Shown piece after piece: positions 25,615 to 34,879 of a stretch of DNA of 64,000 nucleotides. The stretch comes from HXMU1420-13 sp965229525 (GTDB lineage Bacteria; Bacteroidota; Rhodothermia; Balneolales; Balneolaceae). The stretch spans positions 2,294,001 through 2,358,000 of the forward strand of contig OZ245886.1 of NCBI GenBank assembly GCA_965229525.1, read 5' to 3'. The first letter of the stretch is position 1; each line of letters starts with the position of its first letter. The translations under genes were made by a program, and so were the position numbers. The notes under the pieces are model-generated. The model was not told the DNA's origin, searched no databases, and saw nothing but the letters and a program-made list of their open reading frames with translations.

Positions 25615-27662
25615 TCCAGGATTTGATTTCAAATATCATCCAAAATTCAGTAGATACTTCACCAGAGGGTGCTCAAAATTTACTGGCAAATGATCAGCTT
25701 AAAACTGAATTTAGCGCACTGTTGCATTCTCTTAAGAAAGAGAATGTAAGCGACAAATTGCCGGAGAATAAGCACGTACTCCATTCAAATAAACAGTCTG
25801 AAGCCGAAAGCATTAAACAAGATGCGCCATTGAATTCCGAGGAATTCAACATTACAAAACAAGAGAAAAGGGAAGAAGAGTACACAAATTCTTTATTGGA
25901 TGATGCTGAATCAACGGAGTTACAGATAAAGAGTAAATCAGAAAAATCTGGACAGACGAACGAAGGTATTATAAGTGAGGGTGGATCGGCTACATATAAT
26001 GATCAGGAAATAAAAACAGGGCGAATTGGGCTAGCTGATATTTCTGAACTGACCAATGCAGCCACTCAAAAAGTGGGTGAAGAAACTCTTTTAGAGTCAC
26101 CTAAGAATTTTTCATCGACAGCACATGTCGATCTGGTTAATAGAGATATTTTTAGACAAGAGGTAATTCAGGATGTAAGTGGACCAATAAATTCATTGGT
26201 GCCTGAATTGAAAATTTCTGAATTAAACACAATTTCTCAAGAGTTAAGTGAGAATGTACTGGGTGCATCTGAAAAGCAAACATTCGAAACTAAACTTTCT
26301 GATCACGGATTTAAAGCTGAGACTACAAAAACTGAGGGTGATCTATCACACCAATCTCAGAACGAACAGCCAAATGCAAAGGAATCCAATCAACCGATTA
26401 GTGAAAAAAATAGAGTTCTAATAAGTGATAGTCTGGCTAATGATAATTCTCGAAATACTGAGCCAAATGCAAGGGAAGTTGTTAAAATCTTTGACATAGT
26501 TGAAAGTGATACTATACCTGGGAAATCGACAAATTCTCAAAATTCTCAGGCTCATTTGGATGTTCATTCACAGCCTAATCAACCAACAGTTGAAAAAAGA
26601 ACGAGCTCTGAATTAACAGAGATTATTAATAATGATTCTACAGGCTCAAGTGCACAAATTACAGCTTCAGATCAGCACAAACAGCAAATTTTTGCTAATG
26701 AATATGTAGCACAGAAATCATTCAACCAGCTTAGAAATGAAGCGTTTACAGAGCCAATTATTCGGCAGCAAGCTAATGAGTTAAATCAAATTGAGCAGGT
26801 AGAAAGAACTCAACATGGCACGATTCCATCAGGATTTTCTGAGGGCAAAAACCCTGAATTGATTCAGTTTATCCAGTCCAATAAATCAGAAGTCATCAAA
26901 CCAAAAGAAGCTAAAGACCAGCGATTTGCTCTTTCGATGACCGAGCAGGCTGAAACCAGATTAAGATTACTAGTTGACTCCGTTCGGCCGGAAATCCTTT
27001 CGTCACGAGAGGCTCCGGTCGGTTTTATTACCACACATTCTTTGGAGGAGAAAATCCAGTTCTTTAATCCAACATTGACTTTAAGTACCGATCAGGAAGC
27101 TTTCCTGAAAGAATTCATGATGGAGACAACGATTGGTAAAGATCAAAAAGCAACTGAACAAAATTTATTGGGATATCTTCGATTAGGGGAACTCCCATTG
27201 GCAAATGCACAAGCGAGACTTTCTTTAGTATCAAGTTTTGCAAAAGCGATGCAACAGGAAATTGCATCACCTTCAACTCGACAAAATGAAGGCTGGCAAA
27301 AGCATAGCTTCAAGCTCGATGATGGCAATAACATCGACATGACAACAAAAAATGTGGATGGAATTTTACACATAAAGCTGGCGGCGAGCAATCCGGAATT
27401 GAATCGCTTGTTGATGCATATGGAGCAGGAGATTAAGGATCACCTTAAAGAAGAATTAAACCTGGAGTTAGAGTTACAGTTTGCGAATGAAGATGAACAA
27501 TCATTCTCTGATGCACTATCTGATAATTCCGGCGAAAGAAGAAATTCATTGAATCAATTAAAATCGGATTTAATTGATGATGAAAACTCAAAAGAAGCAG
27601 TAAAAAGTCTACAACCATCGATCCGTGATTTTGGCTACAACCAAATGGAATGGACCGCTTAA
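25611..27662 (+). CDS. fliK: FliK hook-length control protein
   Basis: The 683-residue protein has a long, low-complexity polar N-terminal and central region (Ser, Glu, Asn, Gln rich) and a more conserved C-terminal part (about 535-640; KLDDGNNIDMTTKNVDGILH, LKEELNLELELQF) that resembles the substrate-specificity-switch domain. FliK is secreted as a molecular ruler and switches export from hook to filament. The length is large for the family, which would fit a long hook. It lies between the MotE-like gene and flgD, as in many flagellar operons. Confidence 0.85.
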   Translation: MIQDLISNIIQNSVDTSPEGAQNLLANDQLKTEFSALLHSLKKENVSDKLPENKHVLHSNKQSEAESIKQDAPLNSEEFNITKQEKREEEYTNSLLDDAESTELQIKSKSEKSGQTNEGIISEGGSATYNDQEIKTGRIGLADISELTNAATQKVGEETLLESPKNFSSTAHVDLVNRDIFRQEVIQDVSGPINSLVPELKISELNTISQELSENVLGASEKQTFETKLSDHGFKAETTKTEGDLSHQSQNEQPNAKESNQPISEKNRVLISDSLANDNSRNTEPNAREVVKIFDIVESDTIPGKSTNSQNSQAHLDVHSQPNQPTVEKRTSSELTEIINNDSTGSSAQITASDQHKQQIFANEYVAQKSFNQLRNEAFTEPIIRQQANELNQIEQVERTQHGTIPSGFSEGKNPELIQFIQSNKSEVIKPKEAKDQRFALSMTEQAETRLRLLVDSVRPEILSSREAPVGFITTHSLEEKIQFFNPTLTLSTDQEAFLKEFMMETTIGKDQKATEQNLLGYLRLGELPLANAQARLSLVSSFAKAMQQEIASPSTRQNEGWQKHSFKLDDGNNIDMTTKNVDGILHIKLAASNPELNRLLMHMEQEIKDHLKEELNLELELQFANEDEQSFSDALSDNSGERRNSLNQLKSDLIDDENSKEAVKSLQPSIRDFGYNQMEWTA

Positions 27663-27672
27663 TACACTAACT

Positions 27673-28353
27673 ATGGATGTACAAGGAATTAACCCGACAC
27701 TTACGCAATATAGTTCAGCACCACAGGGAAAATCTGAGCTAGGTCAACAGGAGTTTCTACAATTACTAGTTGCTCAATTGCAGAATCAGGACCCTGTTAA
27801 TCCAATGGATGGCGCACAGTTTGCTTCTCAGTTAGCTCAATTCAACTCGGTTGAACAATTAATAAGTGTAAATGATGGACTAGGAAATCTAGCGATCAGT
27901 CAGGATTTAATGGGTGCTAGTTTAACAAACTCGATGGCAGCTTCCTTAACTGGTAAAGAAGTACGAGCTTTGAGTAATCAGATTTCGCTAAGTAGTGAAG
28001 GCAATGCTGAAATCAATTACAAATTAAACGATTCGGCAACGGATGTAGAAATAGTAATTCGAACAGAAAGTGGTGCAGAGGTACGAAGAGAAACACTGTC
28101 TGGTGTACCTTCGGGTGATAATGCATGGACTTGGGACGGTTTGGATACTAATGGTCAACGAATGGGAGAAGGTGCATACACCGTAGAAGTGATCGCTAAA
28201 AATGGCGACAACAAAATTGGTGCCCTCACTTTCCTTGAAGGCTTTGCCAGCAAAGTTCGATATACCAGTCAGGGCGTATTCTTATCTGTAAATGGAATTG
28301 ACATCCCCATTGGCGATGTAGAAGAAGTTGGTACTGGAATACTAGACGAATAA
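27673..28353 (+). CDS. flgD: FlgD hook-capping protein
   Basis: FlgD caps the growing hook. The family motif GQQEFLQLLVAQLQNQDPVN is followed by NPMDGAQFASQLAQFNSVEQ. The C-terminal half has the FlgD Ig-like pattern (WTWDGLDTNGQRMGEGAYTV). The frame is open from GTG 27625 within fliK, but ATG 27673, 11 nt after the fliK stop, fits the conserved N-terminus and gives 226 residues. Confidence 0.94.
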   Translation: MDVQGINPTLTQYSSAPQGKSELGQQEFLQLLVAQLQNQDPVNPMDGAQFASQLAQFNSVEQLISVNDGLGNLAISQDLMGASLTNSMAASLTGKEVRALSNQISLSSEGNAEINYKLNDSATDVEIVIRTESGAEVRRETLSGVPSGDNAWTWDGLDTNGQRMGEGAYTVEVIAKNGDNKIGALTFLEGFASKVRYTSQGVFLSVNGIDIPIGDVEEVGTGILDE

Positions 28354-28452
28354 GATTTTAAAAAGGTAAAACATAACTATAACGGGTTGCTCGACATATA
28401 ATAGAGAGCAGCACATGCAGAAAAATTACTGCAAAAAAACAGGAGAACTCTC

Positions 28453-30069
28453 ATGTCATTAGTTAAATCATTAAACGCAGGAGTTAGCGGCTTGAATGCA
28501 TTTCAAGCGAAGATGGACGTGATTGGTAACAATATCGCGAACGTAGATACTGCAGGATTTAAATCTTCATCCATCACATTTGCAGAGATGATGAATCAAA
28601 ACCTTGGTCGCGAAGGCGCCGGTGAATCTGCTCCCCAGCTTAGCAATCAGGTTGGTTTGGGAGTTCGAGTTTCATCGATTAGTCGAAACTTTGCCCAAGG
28701 CGCAATGCAAAATACTGGTAGAACCACAGATCTTGCACTTTCGGGAGAAGGATTTTTTGTAATCAATTCAGGTGGTGAAAATTTACTTTCCAGAGCCGGT
28801 AATTTTGTATTTAACAGCGATGGTTTTTTAGTAGATCAATCTGGTAATAATGTGATGGGTTACATCGCAGATCGTTCAGGAAATATCATTTCCGGCGGTA
28901 CTCCGGATTCTGTTCGAATTGATTTTGAAAACCCACTACCTCCAAAACAAACAGACCTGGTTACTTTGGCAGGTAACTTAAATGCGAATACAAGTAAGAA
29001 TAAGATACTTCAGGCGCAAAGTGGATTTACAGTGGGCGGAAATCCTGCTGATGGTAGTACGTTGATAAATGATATTTCACAAACACTTACCGATTTGGTA
29101 GATGGTGATCAAATTAGTTTTGATGTATCTCTTAATGACGGTACAGCCACAACAATTACGCATACATTTACTACCGGTGATACATTGGATGATATGCTCG
29201 CATCATTCAATTCGGGCTTACCAGCAGGCGAAGCTGAAATGGTATTAGTAGATGGTGCACTTACATTAAGATCATCGCAACTAGGCGATAGCGAACTTGA
29301 TATCACTGCTGTAAATGTTACCGGTACGGGCACAATTAATGTGCCGGGATTTGGAGTAACTCAAGAAGGTGCTACCAACACCCAAACAATGAGTACAACC
29401 GTTTTTGATAATCTTGGTCGTGCACATTCATTGATTTTAGAATTCACACAAACTGCGAATAATGAATGGCAGTATGATGCAAAATTCCTTGATGGAGAAA
29501 CTATTAGTTCAGGTCAATCAGGAACTGTTACATTCGATGAGTTAGGTCAGATGACATCTGGCGATATTTTCACACTTACTTTCGAGCCTGGTGGTGGTGC
29601 AGGTACTACCTCTTTTGATGTATCACTTGGAGATAAAAATACCGGAACTACTTTCTCACAATATTCCGGCCAAAACACAGCAAAAGTAACGAGCCAGGAT
29701 GGTTATCGATCTGGTCTATTAGTCGACGTAGCCATTGATGGTGACGGACAAGTTCAGGGAATTTACGATAACGGTAATTCTGCTGTACTAGCACAGATTG
29801 CTGTTGCACAAGTTCAAAACCAAAATGGTCTTGAAATGATCGGTTCTGGTTTATTCCGTGCTACATCAGCAGCGGGTGAAACCTTTATAGATACTGCGGG
29901 CAATATTGCCGGAACTAACATTAACTCAGGTAGTCTGGAAGGCTCTAATGTGGATCTCGCTCGTGAATTCACAAATATGATTACTTCACAGCGAGCTTAT
30001 CAGTCGAATGCGAGGGTAATCACTACTTCCGACGAAATGTTGACCGAGGCAGTTAACTTGAAGCGTTAA
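28453..30069 (+). CDS. flgE: FlgE flagellar hook protein
   Basis: The 538-residue hook subunit has the rod/hook N-terminal motif (MDVIGNNIANVDTAGFKSS), FlgE body domains and the C-terminal signature (NVDLAREFTNMITSQRAYQS, ITTSDEMLTEAVNLKR). An AGGAG sequence precedes the ATG. The 99 nt gap after flgD is larger than elsewhere in the operon and contains a weak GC-box dyad. A strong terminator follows, ending the flgB-flgE run. Confidence 0.96.
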   Translation: MSLVKSLNAGVSGLNAFQAKMDVIGNNIANVDTAGFKSSSITFAEMMNQNLGREGAGESAPQLSNQVGLGVRVSSISRNFAQGAMQNTGRTTDLALSGEGFFVINSGGENLLSRAGNFVFNSDGFLVDQSGNNVMGYIADRSGNIISGGTPDSVRIDFENPLPPKQTDLVTLAGNLNANTSKNKILQAQSGFTVGGNPADGSTLINDISQTLTDLVDGDQISFDVSLNDGTATTITHTFTTGDTLDDMLASFNSGLPAGEAEMVLVDGALTLRSSQLGDSELDITAVNVTGTGTINVPGFGVTQEGATNTQTMSTTVFDNLGRAHSLILEFTQTANNEWQYDAKFLDGETISSGQSGTVTFDELGQMTSGDIFTLTFEPGGGAGTTSFDVSLGDKNTGTTFSQYSGQNTAKVTSQDGYRSGLLVDVAIDGDGQVQGIYDNGNSAVLAQIAVAQVQNQNGLEMIGSGLFRATSAAGETFIDTAGNIAGTNINSGSLEGSNVDLAREFTNMITSQRAYQSNARVITTSDEMLTEAVNLKR

Positions 30070-30118
30070 GCCCCGATAATACCTTAAGAGTTTAGTAGAA
30101 CTTCATGGTAGGTTGGTT

Positions 30119-30160
30119 AAAACCCCCTCCCGACATTCGTGTTGGGTGTGGGGTTTTTTA
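30119..30160 (+). terminator. Terminator after flgE
   Basis: Two-tier stem: AAACCCC/GGGGTTT outside and CCCGACA/TGTTGGG inside with a TTCG loop, followed by a T run. Confidence 0.9.
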
Positions 30161-30199
30161 GTTGAAACTCATTACATAAAAATGGTAAGGCTTAAAACT

Positions 30200-30226
30200 T
30201 AATAACCCATATTTAGCTGCCGATAA
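30200..30226 (+). promoter_or_regulatory. sigma28-like promoter upstream of motA
   Basis: TAATAACC-N11-GCCGATAA; the -10 is a perfect FliA element, 73 nt before the motA ATG and just downstream of the flgE terminator. The -35 match is weak. Confidence 0.55.
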
Positions 30227-30299
30227 AATCAGGAGAACTGTACAACCATCCGCATAACGGGTAACAGAAGTTATACGATGCGGAATAACTATAAGCGGT

Positions 30300-31178
30300 A
30301 TGCTGGATAAATCGAGTATGATTGGGTTAGTACTAGGGATTGTCCTGGTACTGGGAGCAATACTTCCAAAAGCGAGTATTCTGATTTTTATCGACGTCCC
30401 CTCCTTTATTATTGTAGCAGGTGGATTATTTGCGTCGACTATGGTGAGCTTCGATTTTAACAAAATCAAAGGTGCATTTGCATTAATGATGCGCCTCATG
30501 AAAGATGCTGGAGTCGATCTCCGTACGGATATGGAATTGATCACTCTTTTTGCTCGTCGTGTTAGAACCGGTGGTTTATTAGTACTTGATGAAGACATCA
30601 AACATTTACAAGACGAATATCTTAAAAATGGGCTTCAGTTAGCCGTGGATGGGTTTAAAACAGAAAGTCTGAATAGCATTCTTTCTGATGAAATATCCAG
30701 CGAAGAAGAAATTTCATTTACTGCAATAAACGTACTTACTGCAATGAGTAATTTTGCACCTGCATTTGGTATGATAGGTACTGTAATCGGGATGGTTTTA
30801 ATGCTTCAAAATCTTTCCGATCCGGAAGCTTTGGGAGCCGGTATTGCAGTTGCACTTCTTACAACACTGTATGGAAGTATGTTATCAAACATGCTGTTCG
30901 CTCCACTTGCCGGGAAAGTTACCTATCTGGCCGAAAAAGATTTAAACAGGAAGAAAATGTTCCGGGTGGCAATTCTATCTATGGTAGAAGGGGAGAATCC
31001 CAGAATCATGGAAAAGAAAATGCTCATTTACATAGAACCGGCAGAACGTGCTGAATATGTAAAACACCATGAAGGGCTTAAGATCATGAAAGCCCGAGAC
31101 GAGAAACTATATAAACTATGGAAAGAACAACAAGGTAAAGAATGGGAAAACCTAAAGAAGATTCTGGAACCTGGTTAA
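30300..31178 (+). CDS. motA: MotA stator protein
   Basis: The 292-residue inner-membrane stator subunit has four predicted helices: SMIGLVLGIVLVLGAIL, a second near residues 35-52 (FIIVAGGLFASTMVSF), and a pair near 155-205 (FAPAFGMIGTVIGMVLMLQN and GAGIAVALLTTLYGSMLSN). A large cytoplasmic loop with charged residues lies between helices 2 and 3. With MotB it conducts ions to drive rotation. Its last 37 nt overlap motB in another frame, so the two are translationally linked. First gene of the motAB-fliLMNOPQR operon. Confidence 0.95.
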   Translation: MLDKSSMIGLVLGIVLVLGAILPKASILIFIDVPSFIIVAGGLFASTMVSFDFNKIKGAFALMMRLMKDAGVDLRTDMELITLFARRVRTGGLLVLDEDIKHLQDEYLKNGLQLAVDGFKTESLNSILSDEISSEEEISFTAINVLTAMSNFAPAFGMIGTVIGMVLMLQNLSDPEALGAGIAVALLTTLYGSMLSNMLFAPLAGKVTYLAEKDLNRKKMFRVAILSMVEGENPRIMEKKMLIYIEPAERAEYVKHHEGLKIMKARDEKLYKLWKEQQGKEWENLKKILEPG

Positions 31179-31894
31179 TGACCTATGGCGACCTGGTGAC
31201 GCTACTCCTGGTGTTTTTTGTTCTACTATATACAATGACGCCTGGAGTGGAAGAGCAGGCGTTTAATAGTTTCATTTCCTATTTCCAACAGCACTCCGGC
31301 TTCTTTCCGGATAACAGCAGTTTAACGACTAACTTGCAGAATAACCCGAATCCTGAGCAAGTAGATGATTTCTTGCAGGAGAATATGGAAAAGTGGCAGG
31401 CTATGGCAGAGTTTGTCGAGAATACCTCAGACTTGGAGGGAGTTGATATTGAGATTACAGAAGAAGGCTTCTTGATTACGTTGGCTGATTCGGTGTCCTT
31501 TCTAAGTGGTTCCTCAGACTTATTACCAGAAGCCAAGAAGATATTGGATGAGCTAGCCGGGTCGATAAATAATGGTAATTGGGAAATTGAGGTTCAGGGA
31601 CATACCGATAATGTTCCGATTTCCGGAGGGGGTTTATATCAATCGAATTGGCATTTAGGAGCCGGACGTTCTGTTTCTGTATTACAGTATTTACAAGAGA
31701 AAGCGTCTGTTAAGCCAGAATTGTTTCAAGCAACAAGTTTTGGTGAGCACCGACCGGTTGCATCTAACAAAACCTCAGATGGTAGAAGAGCAAATCGAAG
31801 AGTAGAGATATATTTAAAAGACAATCTCAAGATCACTACAGAAGAAGAATCTGATTTAATTACGGTTGAAACCTCATTAAACGAGCTTGAATAG
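31142..31894 (+). CDS. motB: MotB stator protein
   Basis: The 250-residue stator subunit has a short cytoplasmic start, one helix with the essential ion-binding Asp17 (TYGDLVTLLLVFFVLLYTM), a plug/linker, and a C-terminal OmpA-like peptidoglycan-binding domain (VQGHTDNVPIS, NRRVEIYLK). It overlaps motA by 37 nt. Whether the motor uses protons or sodium cannot be told safely. Followed 11 nt later by fliL. Confidence 0.95.
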   Translation: MGKPKEDSGTWLMTYGDLVTLLLVFFVLLYTMTPGVEEQAFNSFISYFQQHSGFFPDNSSLTTNLQNNPNPEQVDDFLQENMEKWQAMAEFVENTSDLEGVDIEITEEGFLITLADSVSFLSGSSDLLPEAKKILDELAGSINNGNWEIEVQGHTDNVPISGGGLYQSNWHLGAGRSVSVLQYLQEKASVKPELFQATSFGEHRPVASNKTSDGRRANRRVEIYLKDNLKITTEEESDLITVETSLNELE

Positions 31895-31905
31895 AGAGGA
31901 TAATT

Positions 31906-32400
31906 ATGGCAGAGAAGAATACTAACAAGAAAGAAAAAAAAGGGGCAGCAAAAGGTAAAAACCCCAAAAATCAGCTGGTTGCAATTGGAAAAATTTTCCT
32001 TTTAGTGCTAATTCTTGCAGGCCAGGCGTATCTCGCTTATGTATTAGTTGATAAATACTACCCGAGTATTTATGCGAAAATGAATGAAGAAGAACCACCG
32101 GAAATGGGAACATATACCATGGAACAATTGGTGGTGAACCCGGCGAATACAAATGGTAGAAGATACCTGATGGTGGAAATCAGCCTTGAAATGAACATAG
32201 AGCACATTCCAATGATGGAAACCAACAATCCAAAGGTAAAACAAGAGCTAATCGAAACATTTTCAAGGCGAACAGTAAGTCAACTAACAACACCGCAAGA
32301 GCGCGAACTGATTCGCAACGAAGTAACCGATATAATTAATTCATCCATCGGTGAGACTTCGGTACAAAACTTGTATTTCACGAAGTATGTATTGCAATGA
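31906..32400 (+). CDS. fliL: FliL basal-body protein
   Basis: The 164-residue protein has a Lys-rich cytoplasmic N-terminus, one transmembrane helix (about 25-47), and a periplasmic stomatin-like FliL domain (YTMEQLVVNPANTNGRRYLM, then IRNEVTDIINSSIG and the final LYFTKYVLQ). FliL associates with stators. Its stop codon TGA overlaps an ATG at 32397 (ATGA) that opens a 22-codon frame discussed under fliM. Confidence 0.92.
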   Translation: MAEKNTNKKEKKGAAKGKNPKNQLVAIGKIFLLVLILAGQAYLAYVLVDKYYPSIYAKMNEEEPPEMGTYTMEQLVVNPANTNGRRYLMVEISLEMNIEHIPMMETNNPKVKQELIETFSRRTVSQLTTPQERELIRNEVTDIINSSIGETSVQNLYFTKYVLQ

Positions 32401-32424
32401 TCAAAACCACATACTCTGAAATCG

Positions 32425-33360
32425 ATGGATTCCCAATCACCCCAAAAAAGAAAGGGAAAAGTTAAGTATGTAGTACCCTACGACTTTAAACGCCCAAAGC
32501 TTTTTAGCAAAGAGATAATGCGAACAATCTCGCAGATCCATGACAATGTATCTCGTGGGATGGGTCGAATTTTTAGTACTTCACTGAATTATAAAACCGA
32601 TGTTTCTCTGAGTAGAATCGAACAGTTTTCGCCATCTGATCTCATCAGTGATATGCCAACCCCAAGTGTTGTTTATATGATGAATGGACGAACAATGGGG
32701 GGAGATATTATTCTTGCAATGCCACCGGAATTTTGCATCCACATTATTGAAAGGGAAAGTGGCGGACCGGGTATTGATCTTACATTTAAGAGAACACTCA
32801 CTACCATCGAAGAGAAGATCATATCCAGAATTCAGGAGCGTATCCAGAACGAGATTATAAAAGCCTGGGAGCCATACCTCAGGTTCGAAGTAGAAAACAC
32901 ACATTATGAAAATAAACCTGAGAATATTCACCTAAGTTCAGTCGATCCGCTACTTACAGCAAAAATGAGGGTTGATCTAAATGAGGCTGTAATTGAAGTT
33001 GGTATTTCATATACCTATAGCTTTTTGAAAAAAGCACTCAACGATTCAATCATCAAGAAAGATAGAGGGGCAAATCTTCAACGACTAAATCACGAAGAAT
33101 CGATTGATTATCGCCGAACGTTAAAAAAAGCGCCCGTTAGAATTCAGCCATTATTAGGGCAAACGGTTTTGTCACTTGATGACATTCTAAGTTTAAAAGA
33201 AGGGGATACGATTCCATTACTACAAAAGGCGGACGAACCACTAGAAATAAAAGTAAATGGAATCACAAAAATGAATGGTTTTCCTGGTTTAAAACAAGGC
33301 AGAAAAGCTATTAAAGTGTTTGAAATAATTGAAGAAATTAATGAACAGGAATTGGTGTAA
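32425..33360 (+). CDS. fliM: FliM motor switch protein, N-terminus uncertain
   Basis: The 311-residue switch protein has conserved core segments PYDFKRPKLFSKEIMRTI, MGGDIILAMPPEFC and a C-terminal SpoA domain (PLLGQTVLSLDDILSLKEGD, PGLKQGRKAIKV). From ATG 32425 it lacks the N-terminal EIDALL-type peptide by which FliM binds CheY-P. An ATG at 32397, overlapping the fliL stop, encodes MIKTTYSEIDGF in the neighbouring frame; removing one A from the A6 run at 32444-32449 would join this to the FliM frame. So either the peptide is lost, or there is a frameshift, slippage or sequencing indel. The core assignment is firm. Confidence 0.9.
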   Translation: MDSQSPQKRKGKVKYVVPYDFKRPKLFSKEIMRTISQIHDNVSRGMGRIFSTSLNYKTDVSLSRIEQFSPSDLISDMPTPSVVYMMNGRTMGGDIILAMPPEFCIHIIERESGGPGIDLTFKRTLTTIEEKIISRIQERIQNEIIKAWEPYLRFEVENTHYENKPENIHLSSVDPLLTAKMRVDLNEAVIEVGISYTYSFLKKALNDSIIKKDRGANLQRLNHEESIDYRRTLKKAPVRIQPLLGQTVLSLDDILSLKEGDTIPLLQKADEPLEIKVNGITKMNGFPGLKQGRKAIKVFEIIEEINEQELV

Positions 33361-33362
33361 TC

Positions 33363-34295
33363 ATGGAAAATTACGTTAACAAAATCACGCAGTACCTTCC
33401 AAAAATCGAAGAGTTTCTTACCTCGGTTTTGCTTGAAGAAACAAAGGTAACCGTTACTGATTCGGAAGTGCTAAATGCCACAGAAAATTTTGGCCAGCTA
33501 GGCCAGGACGATATTTATCTTTTTGCCCACGACAAAAATAATAATATGGATGTGATTGCCATTCTCGATAAAGAATGGTTTGGGTTACTATCCAGTATTA
33601 TGCTGGGTATTGAAGAAAATACCTTCAATGAAAAGACCATGGATTTGTTAAAAAAATTCTCTGGCGAGCTTAAAACCACGTTCGAGAATGTTTTATCAGA
33701 CGATGGTATTGTCGTTGATTTCGACGCAATTATGCCAATGAAACATGCCGAAGTTTCAGCAGAATTGCATCATACAGAATACTTCGTAACTAAGCTTGAA
33801 GTAGAAGGGCTTGCAGATGAAAATGTTCATGGAAAGGTATTAATTGGGAATCCCGATTCAGTTATAACATTGGAAGTGCCGGAAGAAGATATAAAGGCAG
33901 AAGTAGATAGCGATGGATTTAAAGAAACAAACGGAGAAGAATTAGGGGAAATTCATGATGAAGTTCTATCCGGAAGTTATATAGAATTCGAAGATTTTGA
34001 TGACGATGCCCCGCTGGATATCCTATCAGAGGATGGTAAAAGCATGGATATGCTCCGCGATGTTAACATGGACGTTTCAGTTGAGCTTGGCCGCATCGAA
34101 TTACCACTTGGTCGGGTACTTCAACTTGCAAAAGGATCAGTAATTGAGTTGGATAAACTCGCTGGAGAGCCGGTTGATATTATGGTAAACGGACAGCGAA
34201 TTGCTCAGGGTGAAGTTGTTGTCATTGACGAGCATTTTGGTGTCCGTATTTCCAATCTGATTACCACCCGTCAACATTTAGTGAAAATGAACTGA
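33363..34295 (+). CDS. fliN: FliN/FliY-type switch protein with degenerate CheC-like domain
   Basis: The 310-residue protein ends in a FliN SpoA domain (about 225-310; DVSVELGRIELPLGRVLQLA, GEPVDIMVNGQRIAQGEVVV). Residues 1-190 resemble the CheC/CheX-like region of FliY (DVIAILDKEWFGLLSSIMLG), but where the catalytic E-x2-N should lie the chain reads LLKKFSGELKTTF, so phosphatase activity is doubtful. An acidic linker joins the parts. FliN forms the C ring base and an export docking site. The stop overlaps the fliO start (ATGA). Confidence 0.88.
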   Translation: MENYVNKITQYLPKIEEFLTSVLLEETKVTVTDSEVLNATENFGQLGQDDIYLFAHDKNNNMDVIAILDKEWFGLLSSIMLGIEENTFNEKTMDLLKKFSGELKTTFENVLSDDGIVVDFDAIMPMKHAEVSAELHHTEYFVTKLEVEGLADENVHGKVLIGNPDSVITLEVPEEDIKAEVDSDGFKETNGEELGEIHDEVLSGSYIEFEDFDDDAPLDILSEDGKSMDMLRDVNMDVSVELGRIELPLGRVLQLAKGSVIELDKLAGEPVDIMVNGQRIAQGEVVVIDEHFGVRISNLITTRQHLVKMN

Positions 34296-34876
34296 TGAAC
34301 CTAACCAACCTCCTAAGTCATTCAACTAAACAACCGAAAACTATTCTGAGAATCATCATCTCGGTGAGTATCGGGTTGTTGGTACTTTGGATTTTTCTCG
34401 TCTCCAAAATGGAGTTACCTGGTGAAAGAGATTCGGTTTTGGTTTCTTCAGACTCCACTCAAAGTGTGGTTGAACTTAGAAATAGTTTATTAAGTGATGA
34501 AAAAGTAAATCAACCTGATATTGATGAAGCCATCACAGAAGAAGCACCAATTTTTCAAGGTGCCTTTACTACATTTTTTATAATGGTAACCGTGCTAGGT
34601 GGAATATGGCTGTGGACTACTAGAAAGAAAAAGAACGTTGACGTTAGTGAACATGATGTAAAAGAGATTACACAACACGTTATTGGACAAGGTGTTCAGC
34701 TAAAGATTTTGGAAATCAACGATGAAATTTGGGTGCTTGGTGTAACTGCCAACGCTGTAAACTTACTACATCGATATTCTAAGAGTGAATGGCATCCTTC
34801 AAAATTGCCAGATCCGGAGCCCGAAGAAATCTCCGGCAGTGATTTCAACTCTATATTCAAGCTGCTGGGGAATTAA
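34295..34876 (+). CDS. fliO: FliO flagellar export protein
   Basis: The 193-residue protein has two hydrophobic helices (about 18-38 and 88-105) and a C-terminal FliO cytoplasmic domain (GVQLKILEINDEIWVLGVTA, NAVNLLHRY). FliO assists assembly of the FliP ring of the export gate. Gene order fliN-O-P-Q-R supports the assignment, as sequence conservation in FliO is low. The N-terminal helix is an addition to the commonest form with a single membrane segment. Confidence 0.85.
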   Translation: MNLTNLLSHSTKQPKTILRIIISVSIGLLVLWIFLVSKMELPGERDSVLVSSDSTQSVVELRNSLLSDEKVNQPDIDEAITEEAPIFQGAFTTFFIMVTVLGGIWLWTTRKKKNVDVSEHDVKEITQHVIGQGVQLKILEINDEIWVLGVTANAVNLLHRYSKSEWHPSKLPDPEPEEISGSDFNSIFKLLGN

Positions 34877-34879
34877 AAG

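Noticed and set aside
28386..28412. Imperfect dyad GTTGCTC...GAGCAGC between flgD and flgE
   Set aside because: Weak pairing and no T run; not enough to call a terminator or operator.
30069..30084. CCCGATAA with a spaced TTAACTTG just after flgE
   Set aside because: Spacing fits sigma28, but it lies directly upstream of a strong terminator and the -35 falls inside flgE; the site at 30200 is the better motA promoter.
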